NCBI GenBank assembly: GCA_022791975.1
Contig: JAAWAC010000001.1
Span: 1 to 64,000, forward strand
DNA from: Lachnospiraceae bacterium
GTDB taxonomy: Bacteria; Bacillota; Clostridia; Lachnospirales; Lachnospiraceae
DNA: 64,000 nt
Direction of reading: 5' to 3'
A model generated the notes under the pieces. The model made no database searches. It worked only from the letters and a program-made list of their open reading frames with translations, and was not told where the DNA came from. The position numbers and the translations under genes are program-made. Numbering within the stretch: position 1 is the stretch's first letter; each line of letters starts with the position of its first letter. This document shows positions 10,895-18,056 of the stretch, in pieces.

Positions 10895-10922
10895 TTGCTC
10901 CTCCTTTTTCTTTCCATCTCCG

Positions 10923-11789
10923 TCATGGATTCTTCCGATACAGCCTGGAAGGACGGTGTCCCCCGTTTTCCGTATAACTTTCCGTCTCCGTTACCATAGG
11001 CGCCGCCTTCCTGCGAAATGCCGCCACTGGAAACTCTCTGTCCAAAACCACCTCATACACCTGCTGTAGCTGGGTGAGGGTAAAATACTCCGGCATCAAA
11101 TGAAGCGCCAGATCCGTATAGCTTAACTTTCCCCGCAACCGCTCATATCCGCAGGCCAGAATACGGGCATGGTCAAAGGCCAGGCCGCCAAAATCCAGTA
11201 TCCTGCTATCCGTAAAGGACCTCCCCGTCTCCTTCTCCAAAATGGCCTGCAACAGGATTTCCTCGTGGGAAAGGGTCAGCTCCCACACCTCTCTTTGGTC
11301 CTCCTGCTCCACCTTTCGAAAAGATGCCTGAAACCAGGCTGCCTGGGCCGCGTCATCCCCGGCCTGTATATGGACCCGGCTACTGTCTATGAGAGCCATG
11401 TAGGAGCAGCTCATAACCCATGTTCTGGGGTCCCGGTCCGGCTCACTGAAGGTGTAGAGCTGCTCCAGGTAGACCTTATCCACGCCTGTCTCCTCTCGAA
11501 GCTCCCGGGCAGCCGCTTCCTCCGTTGTCTCTGTGGGGCGTACAAAGCCCCCGGGCAAGGCCCAAGAGCCAAGGTACGGATGGCCACCACGCTTGATAAG
11601 CAGAACGCGAAGCTCCTTTCTGGCCAGTTTCCGGTAGTTTTCTTCCTCCTCGTCGGTCACTGTAAAAATGACCATATCCGTTGCCACCGAAGGCTTTGGG
11701 TAATCTCCCGGCTGATAGACTGCCAGAAATTCTTCTTCGGTCAACCCGTTAGGATCCCTTTGTAATGTCCCTTTTCCTCTGTCATTCAT
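10923..11789 (-). CDS. Nudix hydrolase with C-terminal winged helix (NrtR-like)
   Basis: About 288 residues. The N-terminal half is a Nudix domain with an intact box, G-X5-E-X7-RELREETGV, so magnesium-dependent hydrolysis of a nucleoside diphosphate such as ADP-ribose is plausible. The C-terminal half (LALHLMPEYFTLTQLQQVYE onward) resembles the winged helix of NrtR, the ADP-ribose-responsive repressor of NAD genes. I start it at 11789 (MNDRGKG), where ATG overlaps the upstream stop by four bases; a longer frame to 11879 overlaps the neighbour and has no advantage. It may be an active hydrolase, a repressor of its own operon, or both. Confidence 0.85.
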   Translation of the reverse strand: MNDRGKGTLQRDPNGLTEEEFLAVYQPGDYPKPSVATDMVIFTVTDEEEENYRKLARKELRVLLIKRGGHPYLGSWALPGGFVRPTETTEEAAARELREETGVDKVYLEQLYTFSEPDRDPRTWVMSCSYMALIDSSRVHIQAGDDAAQAAWFQASFRKVEQEDQREVWELTLSHEEILLQAILEKETGRSFTDSRILDFGGLAFDHARILACGYERLRGKLSYTDLALHLMPEYFTLTQLQQVYEVVLDREFPVAAFRRKAAPMVTETESYTENGGHRPSRLYRKNP

Positions 11790-12352
11790 TTTGCCTCTCC
11801 CTTTTCTGCCAGCAGCTGATCCCGTACCTCTGCCAGTGCAAAGCCCAACAAATTTTTCCCTCTCCATTTCGGAGGACATTCGGCATCTGGATTGGTTTTT
11901 CCCATGCCGATTCCCCAGATCCGATCCCTGGGGCTTGCCTCTACCAAAATGCGGTTCTTAGTTGTACAGAGAAACTCCAGAAGGTCCGGATTCTGGGTAA
12001 ATTTGGCCAAATTGCCCCTTTTCACGATCTCATAGCAGGTGTTGTCCCAGGTCGTTTTGTCAAAGCCTGCTACTGCCCGGCCATAGGCTTTCATCTCCTT
12101 GGGGGAGGATGTCTCCATGATCTTTGCAAGCATCACTTTATCACCAAACATTCTGGCTTTTTCCGCCATCATAAATTGCTCTGCACAGGTATATTCCACC
12201 CCATCCACTTGAAACCGGCTTTCCCACCACTGTCCCAGGCAGGACTCACAGATATGTCCGTCCTCTGCCGGAGTGGGCTTCCAGAAAAACAAAAATTTCA
12301 TTTTTTGTCCTGCATTGTAGGCTTTTTTCAAATCTTCCACATTGTAAATCAT
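11786..12352 (-). CDS. NADAR family protein (YbiA-like ADP-ribose N-glycosidase)
   Basis: A 188-residue NADAR (DUF1768) protein. The family core is visible: FWKP near the start, WWESRFQVDGVEYTCAEQF (the conserved S-F...E-Q block), a lysine/phenylalanine helix, WDNTCYEIVKRGNLAKF, and RDRIWGIGM close to the end. Characterised relatives cleave N-glycosidic bonds, including ADP-ribose attached to guanine bases or riboflavin-pathway intermediates. Start 12352 was chosen because GAGGAGGT lies five bases upstream. First gene of the ADP-ribose operon. A CESC pair near residue 35-40 adds a possible metal site that I cannot assign. Confidence 0.86.
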   Translation of the reverse strand: MIYNVEDLKKAYNAGQKMKFLFFWKPTPAEDGHICESCLGQWWESRFQVDGVEYTCAEQFMMAEKARMFGDKVMLAKIMETSSPKEMKAYGRAVAGFDKTTWDNTCYEIVKRGNLAKFTQNPDLLEFLCTTKNRILVEASPRDRIWGIGMGKTNPDAECPPKWRGKNLLGFALAEVRDQLLAEKGEAK

Positions 12353-12454
12353 GTTTACCTCCTCTACTTTTCGGCACATGTCACTTGTCAGCAAAAGAAT
12401 CGCTGTCCGTGTTGTGTCTGGGATTTTTTATTTTCTATAAATTATTTCCTCTCT

Positions 12455-12477
12455 GATATTATCAAATAGATATTATC
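12455..12477 (-). promoter_or_regulatory. Two palindromic repeats downstream of the NADAR promoter
   Basis: The 9-base palindrome GATAATATC (GATA-A-TATC) occurs twice, at 12455-12463 and 12469-12477, with a 14-base period, beginning 11 bases after the -10 box. A likely repressor site; the co-transcribed NrtR-like protein is the natural candidate. Confidence 0.55.
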
Positions 12478-12488
12478 ATTTCTTCTAT

Positions 12489-12517
12489 ATTATAGAGGAG
12501 CGCTAAAAATTTGTCAA
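12489..12517 (-). promoter_or_regulatory. Consensus promoter of the NADAR-Nudix-PARG operon
   Basis: TTGACA (12512-12517), 17 bases, TATAAT (12489-12494) on the minus strand: a perfect match in both hexamers and spacing. The rest of 12353-12684 contains no gene; it holds the leader with the tandem palindromes and the region after the spore-protein gene. Confidence 0.85.
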
Positions 12518-12684
12518 GAACCGTGGCAGAACACAGATGGAAAAGCAAACCGATACGTAACCCAGACAGCAGAAAAGCCCCATTCTTCCGGTCATAGTTC
12601 TCTTGGCCGAAAAAACAGAGCTTTTCCCTGTGCAATTCTCACGTCATGGATTTTTCCTGACGCATAAGCAGCTGCGGCTCCTGT

Positions 12685-12894
12685 TTATTTACCGCTCATC
12701 TGCTGTTCCTGCTTCATGATCATCTTTCTGACCATCTCACCGCCGATAGAACCGGCCTGTGCAGAAGTCAGGTCTCCATTATAACCTTCCTTCAAAGGTA
12801 CACCCAGTTCGCTGGCAACCTCCTCCTTGAAGCGGTTCATTGCTGCCTTTGCTTCGGGGACTGCCATCTGGTTTGTGTTAGACTGTCCTGTCAT
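12685..12894 (-). CDS. Alpha/beta-type small acid-soluble spore protein
   Basis: A 69-residue DNA-binding protein that coats spore chromosomes and is degraded at germination. It shows the family blocks A-MNRFKEEVASELGV and GYNGDLTSAQAGSIGGEMVRKMI; the GPR protease site is expected around the first glutamates of the former. The start at 12894 has GGAGGTGAG just upstream; a longer frame to 12963 adds residues not found in the family. No convincing sigma-G hexamers were found. It marks the host as a spore former. Confidence 0.95.
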   Translation of the reverse strand: MTGQSNTNQMAVPEAKAAMNRFKEEVASELGVPLKEGYNGDLTSAQAGSIGGEMVRKMIMKQEQQMSGK

Positions 12895-12974
12895 GTTTCT
12901 CACCTCCATGAGCATATTGTGTGAGAAACATCTATTTCTTATGTTGGTAATTTTTGCATCCAAAAATGGCGGCC

Positions 12975-13532
12975 CTAAGCCTGATGTCCATAGACAATGG
13001 ATTTACGAATTTCCTCTGCCTTTTCCTTTCCTTCAAGCAATTCCAACAGGGTCAAAGAAAATGCAATGGCTGTTCCCATGCCCCGGCTGGTAATCACATG
13101 TCCATCCACAACCACCCGATCCAACACCGGATCCGCACCTTTAAGCTCCCCCTCCATACCTGGATAGATGGTGGCCTTGCGGCCCTTCAAAAAGTCCAAT
13201 CCTCCAAATACCATGGGCGCCGCACAGATCGCACCCAACCATTTTTTCTCCTGATTGAATTTTTGCAAAAGTTCTGTCAACGGTGTATAATCCCGCAAAT
13301 TTGTTGTGCCCGGCATTCCCCCTGGCAATACCAACAAATCGGTTCCGGAAAAATCCGTCTCCCCAAAGGTCTGATCTGCCAGAACGGATATGCCGCTGCG
13401 TCCAGTCACCATTTTTTCCTCCTTAATGGAAACCGTAGTCACCTCCACGCCACCCCGGCGAAGTACATCCACCACCGTCAAGCCCTCAATCTCCTCAAAT
13501 CCATCTGCCAAAAATACACAAGTCTGCTTCAT
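12975..13532 (-). CDS. DJ-1/PfpI family protein (ThiJ-like)
   Basis: A 185-residue class I glutamine-amidotransferase-like protein. Cys103 in the nucleophile elbow GAICAAP and the conserved acid in GFEEIE (residues 11-16) match the DJ-1/YajL subgroup (protein deglycase/chaperone or oxidative-stress roles, still debated). Length is normal. It diverges from the CYTH gene and is upstream of the spore-protein gene, apparently by chance. The ribosome binding site is AAGGAGG. Confidence 0.92.
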   Translation of the reverse strand: MKQTCVFLADGFEEIEGLTVVDVLRRGGVEVTTVSIKEEKMVTGRSGISVLADQTFGETDFSGTDLLVLPGGMPGTTNLRDYTPLTELLQKFNQEKKWLGAICAAPMVFGGLDFLKGRKATIYPGMEGELKGADPVLDRVVVDGHVITSRGMGTAIAFSLTLLELLEGKEKAEEIRKSIVYGHQA

Positions 13533-13654
13533 TTCCCAACCTCCTTCTAGTTATGTTCCCCAAACTCCTTCTGATTCCCTTTGCCAATGGCTCAAAACCC
13601 TCTTGCATTCCGCCTCCCGGTTCTTTATACTGTATTTGATAAGGAGGCTTCCCT

Positions 13655-14155
13655 ATGGAAATTGAACGCAAATTTTTGATCACTGTCCTGCCGGAGAATC
13701 TGGAGGAGTATTCCTTCCACCTGCTGGAGCAGGCCTATCTGTGTACCAATCCCGTTGTGCGGGTCCGCCGCAGCGACGATTCCTATTCCCTCACCTATAA
13801 GTCCAAAGGTCTTCTCTCCCGGGAGGAGTACAATCTGCCCCTGACGGCCGAGAGCTATGCCCATCTAAAGTCCAAGGCCGACGGTCATGTTATCCGCAAA
13901 AAGCGCTATCTGCTGCCACTTCCTGGGGATAAGGATCAGAAGTTGACCATTGAGCTGGATGTTTTTGACGCCCCCTTTCTGGGGCTTTACCTGGCCGAGG
14001 TGGAATTTTCCTCCGAAGAGCAGGCCCTGGCTTTTGTACCACCAGCCTGGTTTGGCCAGGAAGTCACCTACTCCGCCCAATACCACAACAGCCGGCTAAG
14101 TCAGCTGGAGGACCCCGGTAAATATTTCTCGCTGGCTCCCCCACAGCCGCTGTGA
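13655..14155 (+). CDS. CYTH domain phosphohydrolase/cyclase-like protein
   Basis: A 166-residue triphosphate tunnel protein. The defining EXEXK motif is at residues 2-6 (EIERK), followed by alternating charged residues on strands: RVRRSDD, SLTYKSKG and the acidic pair near the C-terminus (LAEVEFSSEE). Such proteins hydrolyse inorganic triphosphate or thiamine triphosphate, or act as class IV adenylate cyclases; which one cannot be decided. It is one of the few plus-strand genes and converges on the G3E GTPase pair. A GGAGG site lies upstream. Confidence 0.9.
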   Translation: MEIERKFLITVLPENLEEYSFHLLEQAYLCTNPVVRVRRSDDSYSLTYKSKGLLSREEYNLPLTAESYAHLKSKADGHVIRKKRYLLPLPGDKDQKLTIELDVFDAPFLGLYLAEVEFSSEEQALAFVPPAWFGQEVTYSAQYHNSRLSQLEDPGKYFSLAPPQPL

Positions 14156-14219
14156 TTCCCAGGCATCCAGCCCCTGGCCACAAAAGTCCCTGCATGGAAG
14201 ACAAACATTTCCCATGATC

Positions 14220-15173
14220 TTACGAAAAGGACACCATCTCCACCTGGGGCGCCTCTGTGGATTTCAAAGCTTTTGTATACAGCACCGGCCCCGAACGGCC
14301 GGAATATTCCCTGCGCTCCTCATAGCGCACCTGAGCCGTCACCATTAGCCACTGACCTCTTTTCAGCTTATCCAGGTTTTTCGTATGGCACAGATATCCC
14401 AGAAACGCCACATCATCCGCACAGCAGGTCATAACCTTGCGCCCTGGCAGGAAATATTCGCTGCCCAGGTTGCGATTTTTATAAACCATGCCCTTAAACC
14501 GAACGGTTTTCCCATCATAATTCTCCGGATGGTCCATGGCATCCACATACCAGATGCCAAAATCTATATCCTCTATCTCGATAATCTCCGCCTCCAAATC
14601 ATAGGGCAGACTCTCCTCAAATTCAAAGGGCTCTCCGTTCTCCCGCTCAAATTCCACCTGGGCGTTGGGATTCATAGCCCGCATATTGCGTTTGTAAGTA
14701 TCCGCCGGTGTATCATCCACGCAGCGGTTGAATATAATCAGATCCGCCTCCTTGGCCATATCCATAAACAGGGATTTCATATTCTGCATGTAAAGATCAA
14801 AGGTTTCCGCATCTGCCATGGTGATAGTCTGAGCCAGAAACCAGCCCCCTGGCAGGCTCATATTTCGAAGCAGATCCATGCCCCACATGCCGTTGTACTC
14901 TATCACCACCTGCGTGGGTCCGTGGGTTTTCTGGCAGGACTTTAAGAATGCCTCCGTAAAGTCCTCCTTTTCCTCCACCTGCACCATTACATTTCCAAAG
15001 GCCTTCAGGTACTGGGGATTATACTCCTCCTCCCCCTCCTCACAGGCAATCAAAAGAGTGGTCCCACCATCGGAAAAATAGGGGTCCGTAATGGTCTCCC
15101 GGACAAACGTGGTCTTCCCACTCTCCAGAAAGCCGTTGATCACATAGACCGGTATCTTATTTCGCAAGCTCAT
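14220..15173 (-). CDS. G3E-family GTPase with C-terminal OB-like domain
   Basis: About 317 residues. The N-terminus has a P-loop of the G3E (CobW/HypB/UreG) type, GFLESGKTT. Unlike its neighbour it lacks the CxCC metal motif and the His-rich stretch. The C-terminal 100 residues (from about VRFKGMVYKNRNLG, including KVMTCCADD) resemble the DUF1980/TIGR03943 domain that partners some G3E proteins. ATG at 15173 follows AAGAGGTGAG; a GTG three codons earlier is less likely. It lies 16 bases after the His-rich GTPase, so it should share its promoter and CIRCE site. A metal-insertion accessory role is inferred. Confidence 0.82.
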   Translation of the reverse strand: MSLRNKIPVYVINGFLESGKTTFVRETITDPYFSDGGTTLLIACEEGEEEYNPQYLKAFGNVMVQVEEKEDFTEAFLKSCQKTHGPTQVVIEYNGMWGMDLLRNMSLPGGWFLAQTITMADAETFDLYMQNMKSLFMDMAKEADLIIFNRCVDDTPADTYKRNMRAMNPNAQVEFERENGEPFEFEESLPYDLEAEIIEIEDIDFGIWYVDAMDHPENYDGKTVRFKGMVYKNRNLGSEYFLPGRKVMTCCADDVAFLGYLCHTKNLDKLKRGQWLMVTAQVRYEERREYSGRSGPVLYTKALKSTEAPQVEMVSFS

Positions 15174-15189
15174 GGCCCTCACCTCTTAC

Positions 15190-16443
15190 TTAAATATGAA
15201 ACAGCTCTCTGAGAGCTTCCTCATTCAGATCCGCTCCGATAACGCACAGGCGTCCGGTGTAATCGGGAGATCCGGCGCGTATCTCAGATTCCTCCGGAAC
15301 ATGGTCAAACTCCATCCAGCTGCCATCCACAGCCGCCACAATGCCCTTGGCCCGCAGTACATTGCCATAACCGCCTTCATCCAGCTTTTTCAAAATCTCC
15401 GCCATCTCTTCCCGGCTGTATTTGTGCACCGTCTCCGCTCCCCAGCTGGTAAACACCTCATCTGCGTGATGGTGATGCCCATGGTGATCGTGATCCTGGC
15501 AGCCACAGGTACAGCCAGGGCCATGCTCCCCATGCTCGTGGCCATGCTCATGATGGTGATGATCCGAGGCAGCATGGGCATGATCATGTTCACAAGAACC
15601 GTGCTCCCCATGCTCGTGACCATCATGCTCGTGATGCTCATGGGTATGACCGCAACAATCATGACTATGTTCCCCATGCTCGTGATGCTCATGGGCATGA
15701 CCGCAGCAATCATGACTATGCTCCCCATGCTCGTGACCACAGCAATCATGGCTATGTTCCCCATGCTCATGACCATCATGCTCGTGACCGCAGCAATCAT
15801 GACTATGCTCCCCATGCTCATGCACAGGATCTCTGTGCATGTCCAGCTGGGCATGTTGCATGGCAGAGAGGATCTGCGCTCCCTTCAGCTGCGTCCAGGG
15901 GGTGGTGATCAGAGTGGCCTGGGCGTTGTGCTCCTTTAGCATGGCCACGCACTCCTCCAGCTTCTGATCCGTTACATCCTGGGTGCGGCTCAGCACAATG
16001 GTGCCTGCATGTTCTATCTGATTGTTAAAAAATTCACCAAAATTTTTCATATACATCCTGCACTTCTTAGCGTCCACCACCGTGACAGCGCTGTCAATCC
16101 TCACATCCATATGGGCGCTGACCGTCTCCACTGCCTTGGCCACATCCGAGAGCTTGCCCACCCCCGAGGGCTCGATAAGAATCCGGTCTGGATGATAGGT
16201 CTCCAACACCTGCTTTAAGGCCTCGCCGAAATCTCCCACCAATGAGCAGCAGATGCAGCCGGAATTCATCTCATTGACCTGAATGCCTGCTTCCTTTAAA
16301 AAGCCCCCGTCAATGCCAATCTCTCCAAATTCATTCTCAATCAGTACAATCTTTTCCCCCTGAAAAACTTCCTCCAGAAGCTTTTTAATTAAGGTAGTCT
16401 TTCCTGCTCCCAAAAAACCAGAAATAATATTGATCTCTGTCAT
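15190..16443 (-). CDS. His/Cys-rich G3E GTPase (CobW/ZNG1-like metallochaperone)
   Basis: About 417 residues. The N-terminal GTPase has Walker A GFLGAGKTT, the switch block NEFGEIGID, the metal motif CxCC (in NSGCICCS) and the G3E signature EPSGVGK. Between residues about 203 and 330 is a low-complexity segment with close to fifty histidines and a dozen cysteines, built partly from four HGEHSHDCCGH units. A CobW C-terminal domain (TGRLCVIG...) closes the protein. CobW/ZNG1 relatives hand zinc or cobalt to client enzymes; the repeat should bind several metal ions. The start at the second ATG (16443) gives better spacing to GAAGG. Promoter and CIRCE lie upstream. Confidence 0.9.
   Translation of the reverse strand: MTEINIISGFLGAGKTTLIKKLLEEVFQGEKIVLIENEFGEIGIDGGFLKEAGIQVNEMNSGCICCSLVGDFGEALKQVLETYHPDRILIEPSGVGKLSDVAKAVETVSAHMDVRIDSAVTVVDAKKCRMYMKNFGEFFNNQIEHAGTIVLSRTQDVTDQKLEECVAMLKEHNAQATLITTPWTQLKGAQILSAMQHAQLDMHRDPVHEHGEHSHDCCGHEHDGHEHGEHSHDCCGHEHGEHSHDCCGHAHEHHEHGEHSHDCCGHTHEHHEHDGHEHGEHGSCEHDHAHAASDHHHHEHGHEHGEHGPGCTCGCQDHDHHGHHHHADEVFTSWGAETVHKYSREEMAEILKKLDEGGYGNVLRAKGIVAAVDGSWMEFDHVPEESEIRAGSPDYTGRLCVIGADLNEEALRELFHI
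15465..15840 (-). repeat. In-frame tandem repeat encoding His/Cys-rich units
   Basis: Internal repeat of the G3E GTPase gene. Four near-identical copies encode HGEHSHDCCGH, separated by variable HEH-rich linkers, followed by HHHH runs. Copy number may vary between strains by slippage. Confidence 0.85.
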
Positions 16444-16500
16444 TTCCATTCCCTTCTTTCTCTGCTTTTTCCAATTCTCCCCTCCGACAAAGCCCAGCCA

Positions 16501-16527
16501 TTAGCACTCGTCTCTGCACACTGCTAA
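16501..16527 (-). promoter_or_regulatory. CIRCE element (HrcA operator)
   Basis: Inverted repeat in the form 9-N9-9. Read on the plus strand, TTAGCACTC (16501-16509), nine bases, CACTGCTAA (16519-16527). The consensus is TTAGCACTC-N9-GAGTGCTAA, so one arm is perfect and the other matches at 7 of 9. It directly follows the -10 box, the classic position on groE and dnaK promoters. Confidence 0.82.
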
Positions 16528-16554
16528 TTATAGCACGTTCCGCCGGTTTGTCAA
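16527..16554 (-). promoter_or_regulatory. Consensus promoter of the G3E GTPase pair
   Basis: TTGACA (16549-16554), 16 bases, TATAAT (16527-16532), with an extended -10 TGC. About 75 bases separate the start site from the GTPase start codon. Confidence 0.85.
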
Positions 16555-16592
16555 ATCCTGGAGTCTTCCCTATCCCTGCCCGCCTTAACATG

Positions 16593-16641
16593 AAAAAACA
16601 GAGCCCTGCCCGCAGCCCAAAGGCCACCTTGCAGTGCTCTG
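16593..16641 (-). terminator. Terminator after infC-rpmI-rplT
   Basis: CAGAGC-A-CTGC pairs with GCAG-G-GCTCTG, followed on the minus strand by TTTTTTC; about 12 bases after the rplT stop. Confidence 0.75.
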
Positions 16642-16653
16642 ATCCGTTTCCTC

Positions 16654-17010
16654 TTATGCCAGTTTACTCTTAGCCAGCTCAGCCAGGGTGGTAAAGCCTG
16701 CCGCATCGTTGACTGCCATGTCAGCCAAAATCTTGCGGTTCATCTCCACGCCTGCCAGCTTCAGTCCATACATAAATTTGCTGTAGGACAGTCCGTTCAT
16801 TCTAGCCGCAGCATTGATCCGTGCGATCCACAGCTGACGGAACTGACGTTTTCTCTCTTTTCTTCCTGCGTAGGAGCTGGCCAGCGCTCTCATCACAGAC
16901 TGCTTTGCTACTCTATACTGCTTGCTTCTGGCTCCTCTGTAGCCTTTTGCCAGCTTTAATACCCGATTATGTCTTTTCTTGGCTCCTAAGCCACCCTTTA
17001 CTCTTGCCAT
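16654..17010 (-). CDS. rplT: 50S ribosomal protein L20
   Basis: A 118-residue 23S rRNA-binding protein, last gene of infC-rpmI-rplT. The Arg/Lys-rich N-terminal arm ([20 protein letters not shown]) and the [20 protein letters not shown] block are fully conserved. In Firmicutes L20 also represses its operon by binding the infC leader. The ribosome binding site is AAGGAGGAAAT. Confidence 0.98.
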   Translation of the reverse strand: MARVKGGLGAKKRHNRVLKLAKGYRGARSKQYRVAKQSVMRALASSYAGRKERKRQFRQLWIARINAAARMNGLSYSKFMYGLKLAGVEMNRKILADMAVNDAAGFTTLAELAKSKLA

Positions 17011-17046
17011 CTTCTATTTCCTCCTTGAATTCTCACCCTTATCCCA

Positions 17047-17244
17047 TTAAATATAAGGCAAAATCTTCTTCATGTTCTTTACATTGGTTGCATCTGTCAT
17101 AGCTGCTTTTCTAAGATTTCTCTTTCTCTTCTGAGACTTCTTGGTTAAGATATGGCTTTTATAAGCTTTCATTCTCTTTAATTTTCCCGTACCTGTCTTT
17201 TTGAAACGTTTCGCAGCTGCTCTGCTTGTCTTCATTTTTGGCAT
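17047..17244 (-). CDS. rpmI: 50S ribosomal protein L35
   Basis: A 65-residue basic protein of standard length ([20 protein letters not shown] start, [11 protein letters not shown] near the middle). It lies between infC and rplT and has an AGGAGGAGA ribosome binding site. Confidence 0.98.
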   Translation of the reverse strand: MPKMKTSRAAAKRFKKTGTGKLKRMKAYKSHILTKKSQKRKRNLRKAAMTDATNVKNMKKILPYI

Positions 17245-17307
17245 TGTATATCTCCTCCTGTACTTAGTCTCTCTTTTATTTTAACGCAAGCCAAACCCAA
17301 AGGAGGG

Positions 17308-17814
17308 TTAACGCTTTTCCGTCAAAAACATAATCATCTGTCTGCCTTCCAGCTTGGGCATCTTCTCCACCGTTGCTATGTCAGACAGCTTTTCCGCAAA
17401 CACATCCAAGATCTGCTTGCTTTTTTGCACATGGGCCATCTCCCGCCCCCGGAAGCGCAGGGTCACTTTTACCTTATCGCCCTTCGAAAGGAACTTCCTG
17501 GCCGCACCGATCTTGGTATTCAGGTCATTCTCCTCGATGTTTGGTGATAAACGAACCTCTTTAATCTCGATAATTCTCTGCTTTTTCTTGGCCTCTTTTT
17601 CTTTTCTGCCCTGCTCGTACTTGAACTTTCCATAATCGATAATCTTGCACACAGGCGGCTTTGCTCCCGGCGCAATCTTTACCAGATCCAGCTCCGCCTC
17701 TCTGGCCATCCGCAGCGCTTCTCTGGTGGGCATAATGCCCAGCTGCGCTCCATCCTCTCCAATCAACCGGATCTCTTTGTCTCTGATCTGTTCGTTAATC
17801 ATTAAATCGCTAAT
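17308..17814 (-). CDS. infC: Translation initiation factor IF-3
   Basis: About 168 residues; both IF-3 domains are present (INEQIRDKEIRLIGEDG at the N-terminus, KVKVTLRFRGREM in the C-terminal domain). I place the start at an ATT codon (17812-17814), read ISDLMINEQ, because a strong GAGGAGGG lies about nine bases upstream; the first ATG (17802) is more than 20 bases from that site, and an ATG at 17937 lies in the regulatory leader. Rare AUU starts are a known autoregulatory feature of infC, as IF-3 rejects non-standard initiation codons. If this start is wrong, the ATG at 17802 is the alternative. Confidence 0.93.
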   Translation of the reverse strand: MSDLMINEQIRDKEIRLIGEDGAQLGIMPTREALRMAREAELDLVKIAPGAKPPVCKIIDYGKFKYEQGRKEKEAKKKQRIIEIKEVRLSPNIEENDLNTKIGAARKFLSKGDKVKVTLRFRGREMAHVQKSKQILDVFAEKLSDIATVEKMPKLEGRQMIMFLTEKR

Positions 17815-17990
17815 GGTAATGCCCTCCTCATCCGGCGCTCTCCATACGCCGCAATTAAAAAAGTGGATAGTCAGACTATCCACTGAAAACTCAGAAACAA
17901 TGCCCGGCTTCCCCGTGCTCTTCTGGTCACATATCAACCCGAGACGCCCTTTGCGCTAAGGTGAGAGTGGATACTCTGCTTTCTGTCACC
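17815..17990 (-). ncRNA. infC leader with L20-type attenuator
   Basis: A roughly 175-base untranslated leader between the promoter and infC. It contains an intrinsic terminator (17857-17883) and an upstream segment TATCCACT (17966-17973 on the minus strand) that can pair with AGTGGATA (17877-17884), the 5' arm of that terminator, giving a mutually exclusive antiterminator. This matches the L20 leader architecture of Firmicutes, where L20 binding favours termination. Assignment to the Rfam family is by position and logic, not by a covariance search. Confidence 0.72.
17857..17883 (-). terminator. Attenuator terminator in the infC leader
   Basis: GTGGATAG and CTATCCAC arms around a short loop, followed on the minus strand by TTTTTT, about 45 bases before the infC start. 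Confidence 0.85.
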
Positions 17991-17995
17991 CAAAT

Positions 17996-18024
17996 AGTTT
18001 AGCATAAGGAATCTACGGTGTCAA
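17996..18024 (-). promoter_or_regulatory. Promoter of infC-rpmI-rplT
   Basis: TTGACA (18019-18024), 17 bases, TAAACT (17996-18001) with TGC before the -10. Confidence 0.75.
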
Positions 18025-18056
18025 CAACTTTTTGTATTGATTTATAAAACTGGATT

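Noticed and set aside
15172-15939. Plus-strand open frame opposite the His-rich GTPase encoding Met/Val/Leu-rich repeats
   Set aside because: It is the complementary reading of the repeat, has no ribosome binding site and no family resemblance.
17815-17937. N-terminal extension of IF-3 up to an ATG at 17937
   Set aside because: The extension reads through the attenuator terminator and leader; no IF-3 has it and there is a strong ribosome binding site further down.
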